A stretch of 64,000 bases of DNA. It comes from Hexactinellida sp. DTS-2022. Taxonomy: Eukaryota; Porifera; Hexactinellida. Made by a program: the position numbers and the translations under genes. Shown piece by piece: positions 51,078 through 62,859 of the stretch. The stretch spans positions 13,134,501 through 13,198,500 of the forward strand of contig JAPNXP010000001.1 of assembly GCA_028753945.1 (NCBI GenBank). The letters are read 5' to 3'. The first letter of the stretch is position 1. The number at the start of each line of letters is the position of its first letter. The notes below the pieces were generated by a model that was not told where the DNA came from, did no database searches, and saw only the letters and a list, made by a program, of their open reading frames with translations.

Positions 51078-51334
51078 AGATCAATTTAGTATAAATATAA
51101 TTAATGTGTTACGCAATAATTACTATGTAATCTTAATAAACCAGGTTCGTGTGTACTAACCATATTCTACTGAAATTGGATTCGTATGCGATATTGAACA
51201 GACGTTTAAGGTTTAATTCCCAATAATTATTCAATGAGAGTACTTTCAGTGCCTAACTCCATGCTATACTGATCATAATTATATCTGAATTATTCATTAT
51301 TTGTGGAATTATCTCTAAGTTATGGAATATTACA

Positions 51335-52432
51335 ATACAAGCTGCTCGTCCGCGCTACGCGCGTTCTTACAACTTGCACTCGGGCCTGCGGCCCTCGCTT
51401 GTATTCATGGCAAATTATGCCTGTTGTATTTAGATACTGTGGAGTGTAACGGAAATTTAACGAAAATTATACATCCCTTTCCTTACGTCACGTTTTTTGT
51501 CATTTTGGAATAAGAAGTACGATCTGTGACATTCGTAATCCTTCTCCCCCTCGAAAGCGTTAGGTAACGTTCGAAGGCCTCATACGTAGGTTGGTTATAT
51601 TACGGGAAATCATATAGGAATTATAATAGCTGTCCGCTAGCCTATGTACAAATGACCGTGTATAGACTATAGAGTAACCTTTAGCAGATTCTACTTTATA
51701 TGTAGTATGTAGTGGCCCCCTAAGCAGTATATTAAGCTGACCGACCGCGCTACGCGCGTTTTCACAACTTATTCCCGAGCCTTCGGCCCTCGCGTGAATT
51801 TACAACAATTTTGATTCCTTAATTAGAATAGACAAATTTGTTATTTCAGAAAGAAAGACTTTTAGACTAAATCATAATAATATAATATATGCTCACGATT
51901 CTCGGTAAATTAATACATTAATTCATGCTAAAAAAGTCATTGATACGAAATTTATTCCAAACTAACAAATATATCTTTTTTCGGGTTTATGAGTAGCAAA
52001 TCTGAAATCAAATTGATTAATTAATCAAAAGTTTGGAAATGAAGAGTTTATAAGGTGGGATGAAAGGTTTGAGTTTAACTTTTACTAAATAGACTATTTA
52101 TGCGATTAATGGGACTATTGAGTACTAACTTAAAGGGTAAAATTTATTGGTCAAATGTATTGACCCAGAATTATTTGTATTTATTTTTCAGCCAATTAAA
52201 TTGCAGTCTCAGTTGGGCTCTCTATAATGCATAATTAACAGCTGATAGTTTTGTCACCTTTTGAAAGGGAAGATATGAATATTTTTCTTAGATATTAGAA
52301 CTTGTTCCTAGAAACAATATTTCCTACCCCTCTGCCAAATTTCAAGTCTGTAGCTCTTACCAGTTCTTCAATCAATTCTGAACAAACAAACAAACAAACA
52401 AAAAAACAAATCATTGTGATTTAATATATAAG
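51335..52432 (+). mobile_element. 1.1-kb insertion of unclassified GC-hairpin repeat
   Basis: The matching place in copy 1 (about 3025-3035) lacks this DNA, so it is an insertion. It starts CAAGCTGCTCGTCCGCGCTA with hairpins GCGCTACGCGC and GGGCCTGCGGCCC, carries a second similar start at 51739, and ends with (ACAA)n, then AATCATTGTGATTTAATATA. The A-rich CAAA tail suggests a retroposon, but no coding region is visible. Boundaries are good to about 10 bases. Confidence 0.65.
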
Positions 52433-54115
52433 ATATTTGAGATATTCTCACTAAAATAACAAACTATAATAAGGAAACAACCGCAAACAGATCATTAGAA
52501 ATGAGTAATACTAGTGGCTTACTTAGCCACCATCAATATTTGATTTTGTCGTGCACTGCTGCTGTTGAGGTTAGACAGTCTGAATATAGTGGGCCGCTTC
52601 TATATTTTTGGCCTCTGTAAACTGCATTTACGGTCCTGTATTAAGCATGTCATGAGTACATAAACATATATCTGAATTACAATTTATCAGCCTAATTGTG
52701 GAAGTATTGTTTGTATTATTACAAATTATAGCTGATGAAATACTTTTAGCCGCTTAGTGTATTTACATTAGTAGATGCTTCAACTTGGATATTTTACATA
52801 AAAAGACGTTAAAGTGTAATAAAATAGCAAATCTTTTGAATATTTTTATGAAGCTGTAAGCGAATATTGTGTCGGCATTAAAATCATATTGTTCAGATAC
52901 TTTTGGCTGATTAGTGAAAGTAGAACCTCGATAATAAATAAGGGGAGACTGGAGAAATATGTTGGCATTGTCGGAAATTTCTATTGGCCGTCATAATGTC
53001 ATAGTAGTTATCATGCATTAATTTGTATATTGGCTAAGGGAATTAAAATTTGTACTTAACCGAAAAGTCGCCATCATGCCTTTTCTATTTCGGCGACTGA
53101 TTTTGGAGGATTGTTTGTTTGTTGAAAGTTGTATTATATTTCAAAAAGTCATCCTATCAGCCATACTTGATTGCTTTTAAGCAGTTGCAGTTCTTTTCAT
53201 CTTATCTTTGGGATTTGGCACTCTACGTACCTCCCACGTCTAAGATCAGCTACTAGCTATAGTTAAATTCCCATGTACTATATATGTATCGAAAATATTC
53301 AAATTCAATATAGTGCATCTTAATATAGTGACACTTTATTATTGTGATTCACTTAATAAAGGGCCGTATATGACAGTGAGAAAGCCAAAAACATAGAAGG
53401 CCGAAATATAATATTGATTCGATTTTCAGCCAAACTTTCACTCAAATCAACAGCCAATAAAACTTTCTAGTGGCGACCATATACCGTATTCACTCGAACA
53501 ATCGCCCTCCTCCTAAGCGATATAAAATTAAAACCCAAATTAAATGCTAAATAGACCTGCATTTAACTAGGTAACTTGGAAAATCCGGAATTTTTTTATC
53601 ATACAACACCAGATGAGCACTAAGGGGATTTGTTTAACGGGATAATAGCGCTTAAAGTATTTCCTCAAATAGCAAATAGCAATAAATACGATAACAAATT
53701 AATTTAAATCTATATATTTTGGACAAAGTGGGTCATCTTATGCACGAATATATGTCAATAAATCACAGATATACTTGTAATGTAGGCTATTGATTAAGTG
53801 TAAATGAATTTTTGATGTTGTGTAAAAATGAGACGAAATATATCAAAAATGGAATGGAAGCTTCTGGTAGAAAATATTAGATAAGATCCCAAACCCGATC
53901 CTAGTATGTAAGTGAATCTACACTCCGATCACAATCCTTAAAAAACGATCGCTATAAAAATGATAGATAGAAAACTCTTATGCCCCATGTATTATGACTT
54001 TATGAGTAAATATTAATTATCACATTGGTTATAGACCACCTTTTGAGTATGTATGTAGATAAGAATTATCCTAACTTTATTTTAACAAACGCTTTATTTG
54101 TGTAGAATTCCGGAT

Positions 54116-57100
54116 ATGGCAATCGAAGAGCTATCTGCCTTAACGGAACTAACCAACAAATTAACATCCGAAGAAATAATACGAATCAAGAATGAAATCG
54201 GTATCCCAGAAGGATTGTGTGAAGATATCACTCAAAAATCGAATTTCCTAATCGCAATGAAACAATGGAAAGGCAGAGACGCCTACAAGTTCTATCTGGC
54301 CCTACAGCACATCCGACCCGACTTGTCAGAAATAGCTTGTGATGTGAAGTGGCTATGCGCCTCATCCCCAGGAGAAACCGAATTCCAAGAGGAGGAACTG
54401 TCAATCAAAACTCTAATCAATCTACTGAGAGATGAAATCCCTATGGATAAATGGACGTTAATATACATAGCACTGATAAATGAACCAATTGAGAATATAA
54501 GTTTTGAAATGGTCATGAACAAACTGTTGGAAAACGGATTTATTCAGAAAGACCTGAGAAATCTAACAAAGATCCTGGTGGGAATCCAAAGAAATGACGT
54601 GGTTGTACAATTGAAGGTCTACATTACTTTATTCTCGAAAATGCAGGAAGGAGAGTTTGAAAGCAAATTCAAAAAGGAAATTGACAAACAAGCAAAAGAA
54701 CTGGAACAATGGGAAATGAAACTAAGAGCGTTTGCAAAATTACAATTCGAGAATATTAAACAAATGATTGGAAAGGATAAATTGGTGAGCCTGGAAAGCG
54801 TATTTGTTGATTTAACAATTTTAAAAGAGGAACCCAGAGAAATAAACATAGAGGATGAAACGACCTATAATGAAATTGCATACCTCAGAAAAATTGCAAA
54901 TAAGGAGGTTGAAATAACGCCTGTGGATTTTACAGAAGAATTATTAGAGTTTGATGCTGCAAAGCCTGAAATTTGGTGCATAATCGGGAATCCGGGATGC
55001 GGTAAGACATTCTTGTCAAAGAGAACTGCTCTCAGATTCAGTCACAAAGAATTAGTCGGAATTCGATACTCAATCTCGATTCCCTGTCGCGACACTAACT
55101 GGCACTCAATGGAGTCGACACGATATGATAATGCAGCAGAAATTGAGACAGAATTCATCACAAAATGGCTTTGTTTAGGCTTGCCAAATGGCGCCAATTG
55201 GTCAAGGGACCTAGCTAAACACCTGGCAGGGTCAGATGGTGATGGCCTCACATTGATAATAGACGGGCTGGATGAATTTACCAAAAAGGTACCTTTCGGA
55301 AGCACATTCTTATGTTCGTTATTAACACGAAAATCGCTCACAAAATCAACGATAATTCTAACAACGCGACCTGGGGCATGGACCGTCATATCCTCTACAA
55401 ACGAACTGATCATAGACCGCTATTATCAGGTGCTGGGCTTCTCGCCAGAAAACAGGGACCTATATTTCCAAAAACAGATTACAAGCGAACGCAAACTGAA
55501 GGAATGCTTTAACCTAATGGAGCGACACGACGAAATGAAGCAACTATCCCTAATCCCTGTAAACGCATCGTTATTCGCGGCACTATTGAAAGGAGAGGAT
55601 TCTACCTCGATTAATACGCTAACCAAGCTCTACTACGAATTAGTACTATACATGATAAGGAGAGAACTAATAAGAATGGGCCTAAAGGAATACTCTCGAG
55701 TCTCACGCATTTCAAACCTCCACACAGACATACTAGCCTGCCTGCATAGAATAGGATTCATAGCAATCCTCGGAGTGGCAAACAGAGATCTGGTATCGGA
55801 AGAGACAGTAACTCTCAATTTGGGACAGGAAGAATACCCATGCCAGTGCTTAGGTCTAGCTCACGAGCACTACCGAAAGGAATCCGTCGGACTTATGAAA
55901 CAAGTGTGGACATTTGTCCACCTGACTATGCAGGAGTTCGTATCTGCCCTCTATTTGGAACACACTAGCTGGATTAAGCAGTGCTACAGTGTTAGGTATA
56001 TTTCCCACTCCGAGGCTAACTTCTCTCTGTTCCGAATGGTAGTCAGGTTCCTCTGTGGACTCCTGTCTGATAAAGCAGCTGCTCTTCTTTCCATCCTATA
56101 CAGGTACCTGACTCCTCAGCCCATTCAGATAATCGATATGCCTATGAGCTATCAACTTACCTACAGTAATTTGTATCACCATGAAGGCTGGAATCTATTC
56201 ACCAAAATCAATTTCCAATTAGGATCGATTTTGTTTGAAACTAACTCAGATTCAATTCCATCTTGGTTCAATAACTTCAAACAACACTTTCCGATGCCAG
56301 TGTACCTGTATGTACGAGAATCCGTCTCTCCTAATGAATGGATTTGTTTTATTCAGACTCTCAAACTGGTTCGTAGAATTCATCTCATATTTATCGACAC
56401 TACCCATATCAATCAAACCCAATTCCACTCTTTGATCCAGGAAATGGGAATCTGTTCTATTAATTTATTAGCTTTGCGCTTCGTTCAGAAAGATTCCACT
56501 ACAGTCCTATCGTATACCGAAACAATTAGAGAGACAGGAATTAAGTCTGACACTAAAATTAGTATTGAGCTATCCTACTGTAATTTCAGTGGTGAGACAG
56601 ATGTTAATCTCTTTCCTAAACAAACATATCAGTTTGTAGACAGCTTGAACCTAACTAGGAATACATATTCATATACAGCTCTTCAGGAATTAACCAATCT
56701 ATTCTCAGCAATTCATTGCTTATTTGTTTATGAATCTGAAACTAATTACGACACTATGGTACCAGCTCTGTGTCAGGCGATACAACTAAGAGTATTACAC
56801 CTCTATGACATTCCTTCTAAACTCATTCCTAGCCTAACAGCTGTGCTACCTCAGTTCTCTAAGCTACAAGAGATTGGTTTCGAGAATTCCTCACTGCTAC
56901 CTGCAATTAGTCATCTGTCAAACCTAACTTATCTACGGATACAAGATCGTACAACAGAAGACACAACTCTCTGTGATTATTTGTTACATATTATTATTGG
57001 GAACAAACACTCAATAAGAGGAATGGTATTGTATTGTTTGCACAATATTGGATTGAATAATTGGAGTTTGCTTCTCAATTGTTTGGAACTTTCCGCTAAT

Positions 57101-57457
57101 TTAGTTCAGCTAACGCTATTTGACATTACTCTACCAACTAATGACGTCACTCACTGGAGTAGCGCTGTTAAACAAATGAAGTCAATCGTTGAATTGCTAT
57201 TCTATGATGTTCCCCTCTCTGACACAGGATTATTATCTCTCTGTGAAGGCCTGATATACCATCCTGCTATTAGGAGTCTAGTGCTATATGCCTGTGAGCT
57301 GACTTCTCTATCCTGTGAGCCTCTAGCTAACCTAATACCAACTGTCTCACAGCTGGAGACACTGACAGTCGAGGGACTATCTGAACCTGACAGAGATCCT
57401 ATCTCATTACTCATGGAAACAGCCGATGAGTTTGGAATTGAGCATACGTTGCGTTAA
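54116..57457 (+). CDS. NACHT-LRR receptor B (death-fold/NACHT/LRR), 1113 aa
   Basis: Paralog of the gene at 6627 with the same length and domain order: two death-effector-like segments (FLIAMKQWKGRDAYKFYLAL, LRNLTKILVGIQRNDVVVQL), NACHT with Walker A GNPGCGKT (about 291-298) and IIDGLDEF, sensor-like TTRPGA, and LRRs to the end. The ATG at 54116 follows a good acceptor (TTTATTTGTGTAG ending 54105) and gives an N-terminus aligned with copy A (AIEELSALTELTNKL). Intact, single coding exon. The NACHT half has many silent differences from copy A, the LRR half few, but those few mainly change residues at exposed LRR positions. Expected to act in the cytosol as a sensor; the ligand is unknown. Confidence 0.92.
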   Translation: MAIEELSALTELTNKLTSEEIIRIKNEIGIPEGLCEDITQKSNFLIAMKQWKGRDAYKFYLALQHIRPDLSEIACDVKWLCASSPGETEFQEEELSIKTLINLLRDEIPMDKWTLIYIALINEPIENISFEMVMNKLLENGFIQKDLRNLTKILVGIQRNDVVVQLKVYITLFSKMQEGEFESKFKKEIDKQAKELEQWEMKLRAFAKLQFENIKQMIGKDKLVSLESVFVDLTILKEEPREINIEDETTYNEIAYLRKIANKEVEITPVDFTEELLEFDAAKPEIWCIIGNPGCGKTFLSKRTALRFSHKELVGIRYSISIPCRDTNWHSMESTRYDNAAEIETEFITKWLCLGLPNGANWSRDLAKHLAGSDGDGLTLIIDGLDEFTKKVPFGSTFLCSLLTRKSLTKSTIILTTRPGAWTVISSTNELIIDRYYQVLGFSPENRDLYFQKQITSERKLKECFNLMERHDEMKQLSLIPVNASLFAALLKGEDSTSINTLTKLYYELVLYMIRRELIRMGLKEYSRVSRISNLHTDILACLHRIGFIAILGVANRDLVSEETVTLNLGQEEYPCQCLGLAHEHYRKESVGLMKQVWTFVHLTMQEFVSALYLEHTSWIKQCYSVRYISHSEANFSLFRMVVRFLCGLLSDKAAALLSILYRYLTPQPIQIIDMPMSYQLTYSNLYHHEGWNLFTKINFQLGSILFETNSDSIPSWFNNFKQHFPMPVYLYVRESVSPNEWICFIQTLKLVRRIHLIFIDTTHINQTQFHSLIQEMGICSINLLALRFVQKDSTTVLSYTETIRETGIKSDTKISIELSYCNFSGETDVNLFPKQTYQFVDSLNLTRNTYSYTALQELTNLFSAIHCLFVYESETNYDTMVPALCQAIQLRVLHLYDIPSKLIPSLTAVLPQFSKLQEIGFENSSLLPAISHLSNLTYLRIQDRTTEDTTLCDYLLHIIIGNKHSIRGMVLYCLHNIGLNNWSLLLNCLELSANLVQLTLFDITLPTNDVTHWSSAVKQMKSIVELLFYDVPLSDTGLLSLCEGLIYHPAIRSLVLYACELTSLSCEPLANLIPTVSQLETLTVEGLSEPDRDPISLLMETADEFGIEHTLR

Positions 57458-57478
57458 CTTCTCATCTCAGCTAATAAG

Positions 57479-58403
57479 GTTTGTATTCACTTTATTATCT
57501 GTTAATAATGTCTATTCTACTTTTTAATCGGGTCACTTTTGTCCGAGGATAATTGACAATATTAAGCGGATAATTCGATAAATCGAAAAACATATACATT
57601 AGGTACTTAGGCCGTATAAAGTAAATAACTTGTTTATCATCCCCGCCCGCCCCAATTTTACTATCCGTCCGGATCTATTTATTATTATCTTATGAACATA
57701 ATCGTACAAGATATTAGCTACTAACTTATGTAAAGTACCTACTATGCCTGAATATTTAATAAGTCCTATATTTTAGAGCATTACTTTAATTATTTGGGCA
57801 TTGTCGTGTTATTTTCTGATTAAATTAAATATTTATATTTATTTTTTGGAGTAGTATGATGTTATTTGCATATTAATGGAAATAAAAAATAAAAATAAAA
57901 TCCCGTCCGCCGTCCCAATTTTCTCGCAAAATATGGTTGGTAAACAAGTAATTTATTTTATGTGGCCTTAGCTGAAACTATTCACCAAATATTTACCCTC
58001 TTAATATCTTAATTAGTTTTGTAAGCGAATACTTTTAAAATTAAACAAAAATATTTGTAATATTTACCAAATTTAGACGTGAATAGCAATACTTTGACCT
58101 CACCTATGACAGTAATTACTACCATGACAGACTTACTACCTCTATTACTAGTACCTTGGATGTTCTCCTTAAATGCATTTGTTTACCTCGATTATCTATG
58201 TAACTGTTTATACAGTTTGTTGTTGTTTACAACATTCTATACCGAATTTCCATTTGACTCTAAGTGATATTTAACTTCCACTAACAGTTCTATAAGAGCC
58301 ATTAACCACTGCATCTATATTTAGCTAACAACTGCTATACAGATAGTTATTAGTCACTTGGTTAACCACTCCCTCTGTTTGATACCTTCTCTGTCTCCTC
58401 TAG
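57479..58403 (+). other. 3' UTR intron of NLR B
   Basis: Donor AAG then GTTTGTATTCAC lies 21 nt after the stop, exactly as in copy A; the acceptor is CTCCTCTAG at 58403. The interior has an empty site for the 721-bp hAT element of copy A at about 58250. No gene is seen in it. Confidence 0.65.
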
Positions 58404-58537
58404 ACTACATCTCGTATTCCTCTCCTCTCCAGTCTCCCTCTCGTTCCTATCTGTTTATTCGTATTTGGAACTAACTTTAGTGCTTATTTGTGTATTCTAT
58501 TATTTGTATTAATCATTAAACACTCTCTCAATTGAAT
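58404..58537 (+). terminator. Terminal 3' UTR exon and poly(A) signal of NLR B
   Basis: Nearly identical to 11759-11892. The poly(A) hexamer is ATTAAA (58515-58520) instead of AATAAA, a common weaker variant, so 3' end formation may be less efficient than in copy A. Confidence 0.65.
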
Positions 58538-59202
58538 TGTTTTCAATGTGATTCAGTTTACAGTTAAACTCACTAGCATAAGTGTACTTTAATGTTGCTG
58601 TAATTACCTCACTATATACAGTACATATTGGATATTGTGATATATTGGATAAAGTGATAATTTGGCCAAAAATCTCACGTCCCCACCATTATTACTATCC
58701 TATATATTAAATCCATTACGTACTGTAATACTCATCTATTGATGGATAGAAACAAATACGTGTTTTGGCTTAGAAGCGAAATATTAACATTAACTCGTTA
58801 ACTCTAACTAGCAGCCTGACAATGGGTAGCACTTCCCATAGCTCGATACAAATCCAATTCTAACCCAATTGTTATTATTCGTAACAGCGACGTTAGTCAC
58901 GAGAGCTCATGTGTGGAATCTGAGGTTAATATAACAGCTGTTTCTCTGGGAATAGGCAGAGCATTAATCGCTTCGCATTCTTGGAAAGTGGAGCGAACCT
59001 AAATTCAATTGTAGCCAGCTTCCGTCTTCCTAAATGAGCGCTCTTTTTCGGTTCCTTTTACTATCAATTAATTAGAGGCATTATTCGTTTGAAACAATAT
59101 ATGAAGAGGTTTCTAGTACTTTCTACCAAATGAATTATCAATTAATGCACTCATACTGTATTTTCCAACCTAAGACAGCTAAATCCCCTGAATTTCAGAC
59201 TT

Positions 59203-59366
59203 CAGTAGAACCTCGTTAGTTCCAACTCGGTTAATACCAATTTCTGGATAAGACGAACAAACAGTTCCACAAAATTAGGTCCCTACAATGGATATTCAAT
59301 GGGTATTACTCCGGATAAAGAGAAATTTTTTCCTTCCGTTGGTATTCGTATTAAGGAGGTTCCACT
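59203..59366. mobile_element. pogo-like MITE, ortholog of the one at 17390
   Basis: Ends CAGTAGAACCTCGTTAGTTC and AAGGAGGTTCCACTG; same site as in copy 1. Confidence 0.8.
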
Positions 59367-59800
59367 GTACTTTAATTTCTAAGGTTTCGCTCACTCGGTG
59401 TTTATATGAATGTCTAACATTAAATTGAGAATTGGCTTACACTGCATGACCATGATATACAGTCAGCTTACCCAATGCTTGCGTTGTTATTTGAATATTT
59501 CTGAAGTTGCTGGTTATTAATTGTGCGAGAGATCGTACTTTTCCAAATTAGCCAACTGATCAATAGAACTTTTTGAGATTATTCGAAAGACTAAGATCCA
59601 GAAAGTTCCTTTGAAAACACGTCCTAGAAAGTAATTAATCTCCTTATTAGGAAAAATATGTAAACTGTAGATCTAAATACCTAGAAGTCCCTCCATCTTA
59701 AGGTTATTAAATTAGAGATGAAACGAATATTCAAAATGCAATGAATGCATGTTCGAATATTCGATCGTTGAAATGACTAAGTATAAAATCTAATTCAAAA

Positions 59801-60379
59801 CTAAAATACAGTGAAACATAGCCTACTATGAGTGAAACAATTATTTTGTAAATGCTCCAATAATTTAATCGTAGTTACAACTGTATTTGACACAGTGTTA
59901 GCAATTAATCAACTTTTTGAAGTGGGAATTATATTTATCCATACAAAAATCTTCTTGTGCAAAAAGGAGCTTAATAATGTTCGTTTTAGCCATAAGATAT
60001 CTTAGAAATTAAATCACAAAAAATTAGTTTGTTCAGAAATAATTGAGGAACTGGTACCTACAGACTTGAAATTTGTGTATCCAGAAATAAGTTATAAAAT
60101 CTAAGAAAATGTTGGCATCTTCCATCTCCCTAAGGTGACAAAACTTTTGAGCCAAATAAATTTTAGTGATTTCACAGGTTTGATTAGTAGCTAGCATTCA
60201 ATTACTATAAATAGATTTAACTGCCTCTATCAACACTGAATAGGCCTTATTATAACGTAGGTAACGGATAACGGGATAAGTACTCACATATTGCATCTAT
60301 TTATATAGTATGATGGTTTAATGGCTCTGTCACAAATACTTTCCTTGTTGTTTTGGTTCGGTCGGATCAAAAATAGCAC
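59801..60379. other. Intergenic, nothing recognised
   Basis: AT-rich, no long frame, no clear repeat beyond the end of the segmental duplication. Confidence 0.4.
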
Positions 60380-62830
60380 GAACCATATATTTCGTGACAG
60401 ACCTAAGCTTGCTGGAAGGCTCTAAGCACGCTATCCGTTTCCTGATCTTTGAGTGGTTGTGATTCTACATAACGAGTAAACAGGTCTACAATCAGTAGCA
60501 CGTATCTATAACCATTGTCTGGGCTGTTGGACAATGCTAAAGCTGCGATATCCATTGCAATCGCTTCACCAGGTAGGCGTTTCCCAATCTACATTGACTG
60601 TATAGGTTCGCGATCGATTACTTTCCTTTTAACTTTCTAGCAAAAGATACAACCGCGGCAAAACTCCTGCACTTCGTGTCTCATTCGTGGCCAAAAGTAG
60701 TTTTCCTTAATGCTCCCCATAATGCTCCTAAATGCTCTTAGTGTCTCGGCTTGGTCCAGGTGATGCTGCGCATAGGTGGCGTCATCGCTTCCTGGCAGGA
60801 TGCTTGAGGGTCACTATGCGGCCTTCGGAAGTAGGTTCTCCTCGACGAATTGAAGTTTGTGAGAAACTCTCCTCAGCTGGCCGCTACATACTCGTCCCGC
60901 TCTAGGAATTGTGTACTGCTCTCTTGATAATTGGGTCTTCCATCTACTCTCCACTTATGCGTGCATATAACCCCATTGGATCATTTGTAGAGAATATTCT
61001 ATCTTCAAACTGTTCTTCCTGGTTGACTGTTTCGTCATAACTCAGTCCTGGGTTCCTGCTTAACTAATCTGCCACTTTATCCTCCCGCCCCGCCTGCAGG
61101 AGATCCCAAAGGGCAGCTCTTGCAGCTCCATTAGTCAGCGGGAATTCGCATGCTTCGGGTCTCTCTGTCCTTTCAGCCATTGAAGCGGGCAGTGATCAGT
61201 GATTAGAGAGATCCCGGTGCCCCTGTAGGTATACTGCTCGCTTACGTGTGGCGCCACTAGCGCCCAGGCTTCAGGGTTCTCGCAAGAATTTTCGTTGAAA
61301 GGGAACATGAGAGTGATATATTACATATGTCAATGATTTAATGAAACCTTCCAATAATATTATTGACTCAATTGGAACATCCCCACTCACTACATGTGAA
61401 TAAAGGGCATAATAGCATTCAAGAAGGGCATGTACCTTTTGATAGAGGTCTAACAAGAACCCTGCCAGGCTTCCAGCTGCCCAGCTGAGTAATTCTGCTG
61501 GCTGGAATTCAGGGAAGAGGAGAAGGATTGTATAGGCCTCTATTTACCAATGCTATTGTCTAGTTGAGATAGTACCGCTGCGACACCTGTCGAGCAGGCG
61601 TCTGCTTTGATATAAACTCGGCCCTCCAGTCTGGGTACAACAGGTAAACAGGTTCGCGCACTAGGCGAGTGCGCAGCTCGTTAAACGCTGTTTGACACTC
61701 CGAATCCCAACATCAGTGTTTCCCCTTCTTTAGCAAACGATATAACGGTTCGGAAATTGTCGACATGTCCCGGATATAGCATCTATAATAGTTAACAGCC
61801 CTAATGAAACCTTGTAACTCTGTCACTGAATTGGGTTCTGGAAAGGACTCTAGCCTGTGGACGTGGTCCGTTACGGGACACCTCCCTTCGCTTGAGGTCG
61901 AGTGTCCTAGGAACTCTAGAGAGGAGAAACCAAGTTGACATTTGTCTGGACGCAACTGCAGTCATGCCGTATTTAGGCATTCAAATGTGGTTCGCAGATC
62001 AACTGTGGTCCGTTAGGGTTGGAGAGAACACTAAGTTATCGTCCACGTGGCTCTCGCAGTTGGGTACCGTCTCCAGTGCCATGACTCTCTGAAAGGTCGC
62101 TTGTGCGCTGCAGAGGCCAAATGGCATAACCAGCACCTCGTACATCCCCCGAGGCGTATGGAAGGACGTTTCCATGTCAGCCGGTCTGACGGGGATCGTC
62201 CAGTACGCTGACGCAATATCCAGCTTGGAAAGTAGCGATTTCCTTTTAAACGGTCGAAAATTGACTGAGGATTCGGTAAACTGTATTCGTCCCACTTGGT
62301 TTCCGGGTTTAGCCGCCGGTAGTCGATTGCGAACCTTTGGATTCCATCCCTCTTCTTGACCAGTGCCCCGTCAGAGACTCAGGGTGACCGGCTTCGTCGG
62401 CATATAGGGGGGTTTGCACCGAGCATCTCTCCGAGCTGTCTCAATATCTCTGTTTCCCAATGTAGGGAATTCGCCTAGGCCTTGATTTCTGAGGTGGTGC
62501 GTCTCCCGTTAGTATTGAGTGGAATTCCTTGATCCTGCAGCTTGCGGGGCGTTTATGGTTTTGGAAAAATATGCCCGAAATGAGTGACCAGATCTTTTAA
62601 TTTCGACTCTTCGCTTTCGTCTAAATGGCTTCAGATCTTTGGATCTTGTTTCACCCTGCCGTTGCTTCAAAAACTCGTCATGCTTAGCTTCCATGGCCCA
62701 AACTAAGGGCGTAGCGCAGCTAAGGGCCGTCTGGGCGCGGAAAGTCGCCCTAACTTTATCCGGCCGTTGTCCCAGTCGAATACCACATGTACAACTTGTC
62801 CCATGAACCTTCTTCCTAATAATAGTGTGG
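60380..62830 (-). mobile_element. Ty3/gypsy pol region (PR-RT-RH-IN), decayed
   Basis: On minus, from 62830 down: retropepsin-like end (LLLGRRFMGQVVHVVFDW), reverse transcriptase (VKKRDGIQRFAIDYRRLN, VMPFGLCSAQATFQRVM, HVDDNLVFS at the catalytic site, MRPDKCQLGFSSLEFLGH, ELQGFIRAVNYYRCYI), RNase H (YIKADACSTGVAAVLSQLDN, GTGISLITDHCPLQWLKGQR), and integrase (ENYFWPRMRHEVQEFCRGC, AMDIAALALSNSPDNGYRYV, LIVDLFTRYVESQPLK). Stops and frameshifts are frequent; no LTRs were recognised. It is the same family as the fragment at 19560. A MITE interrupts the RNase H part. Confidence 0.88.
61272..61464. mobile_element. hAT-like MITE, 193 bp, inside gypsy RNase H
   Basis: Ends CAGGGTTCTCGCAAG and CTAACAAGAACCCTG are inverted, and both flanks read CCAGGCTT (61264-61271 and 61465-61472), a perfect 8-bp target duplication. 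Removing it in thought joins the two halves of the RNase H region, so the gypsy element was there first. Confidence 0.93.
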
Positions 62831-62859
62831 GTTGGTCGCTAGCTGTCTGCTTTACCGTC

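Larger units (their letters stand above)
46750..54105 (+). other. Predicted long intron 1 of NLR B
   Basis: Runs from GTTAGT to TTTATTTGTGTAG. It is AT-rich and noncoding. It holds a pogo-like MITE (49279-49613), a second pogo-like end (50932), a block shared with copy 1 (51144-51310, continuing at 52440), a 1.1-kb insertion, and otherwise nothing recognised. Confidence 0.5.
46490..59800 (+). repeat. Segmental duplication, copy 2 (NLR locus B)
   Basis: Collinear with 1440-17975 (see that entry for anchors). It lacks the second promoter module, the Harbinger pair and the 721-bp hAT element of copy 1, and has a longer first intron (7.36 kb) due to insertions including 51335-52432. Confidence 0.85.

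Noticed and set aside
61271-61456. Small minus-strand protein in the gypsy RNase H region
   Set aside because: It lies wholly inside the 193-bp hAT-like MITE defined by its 8-bp target duplication.
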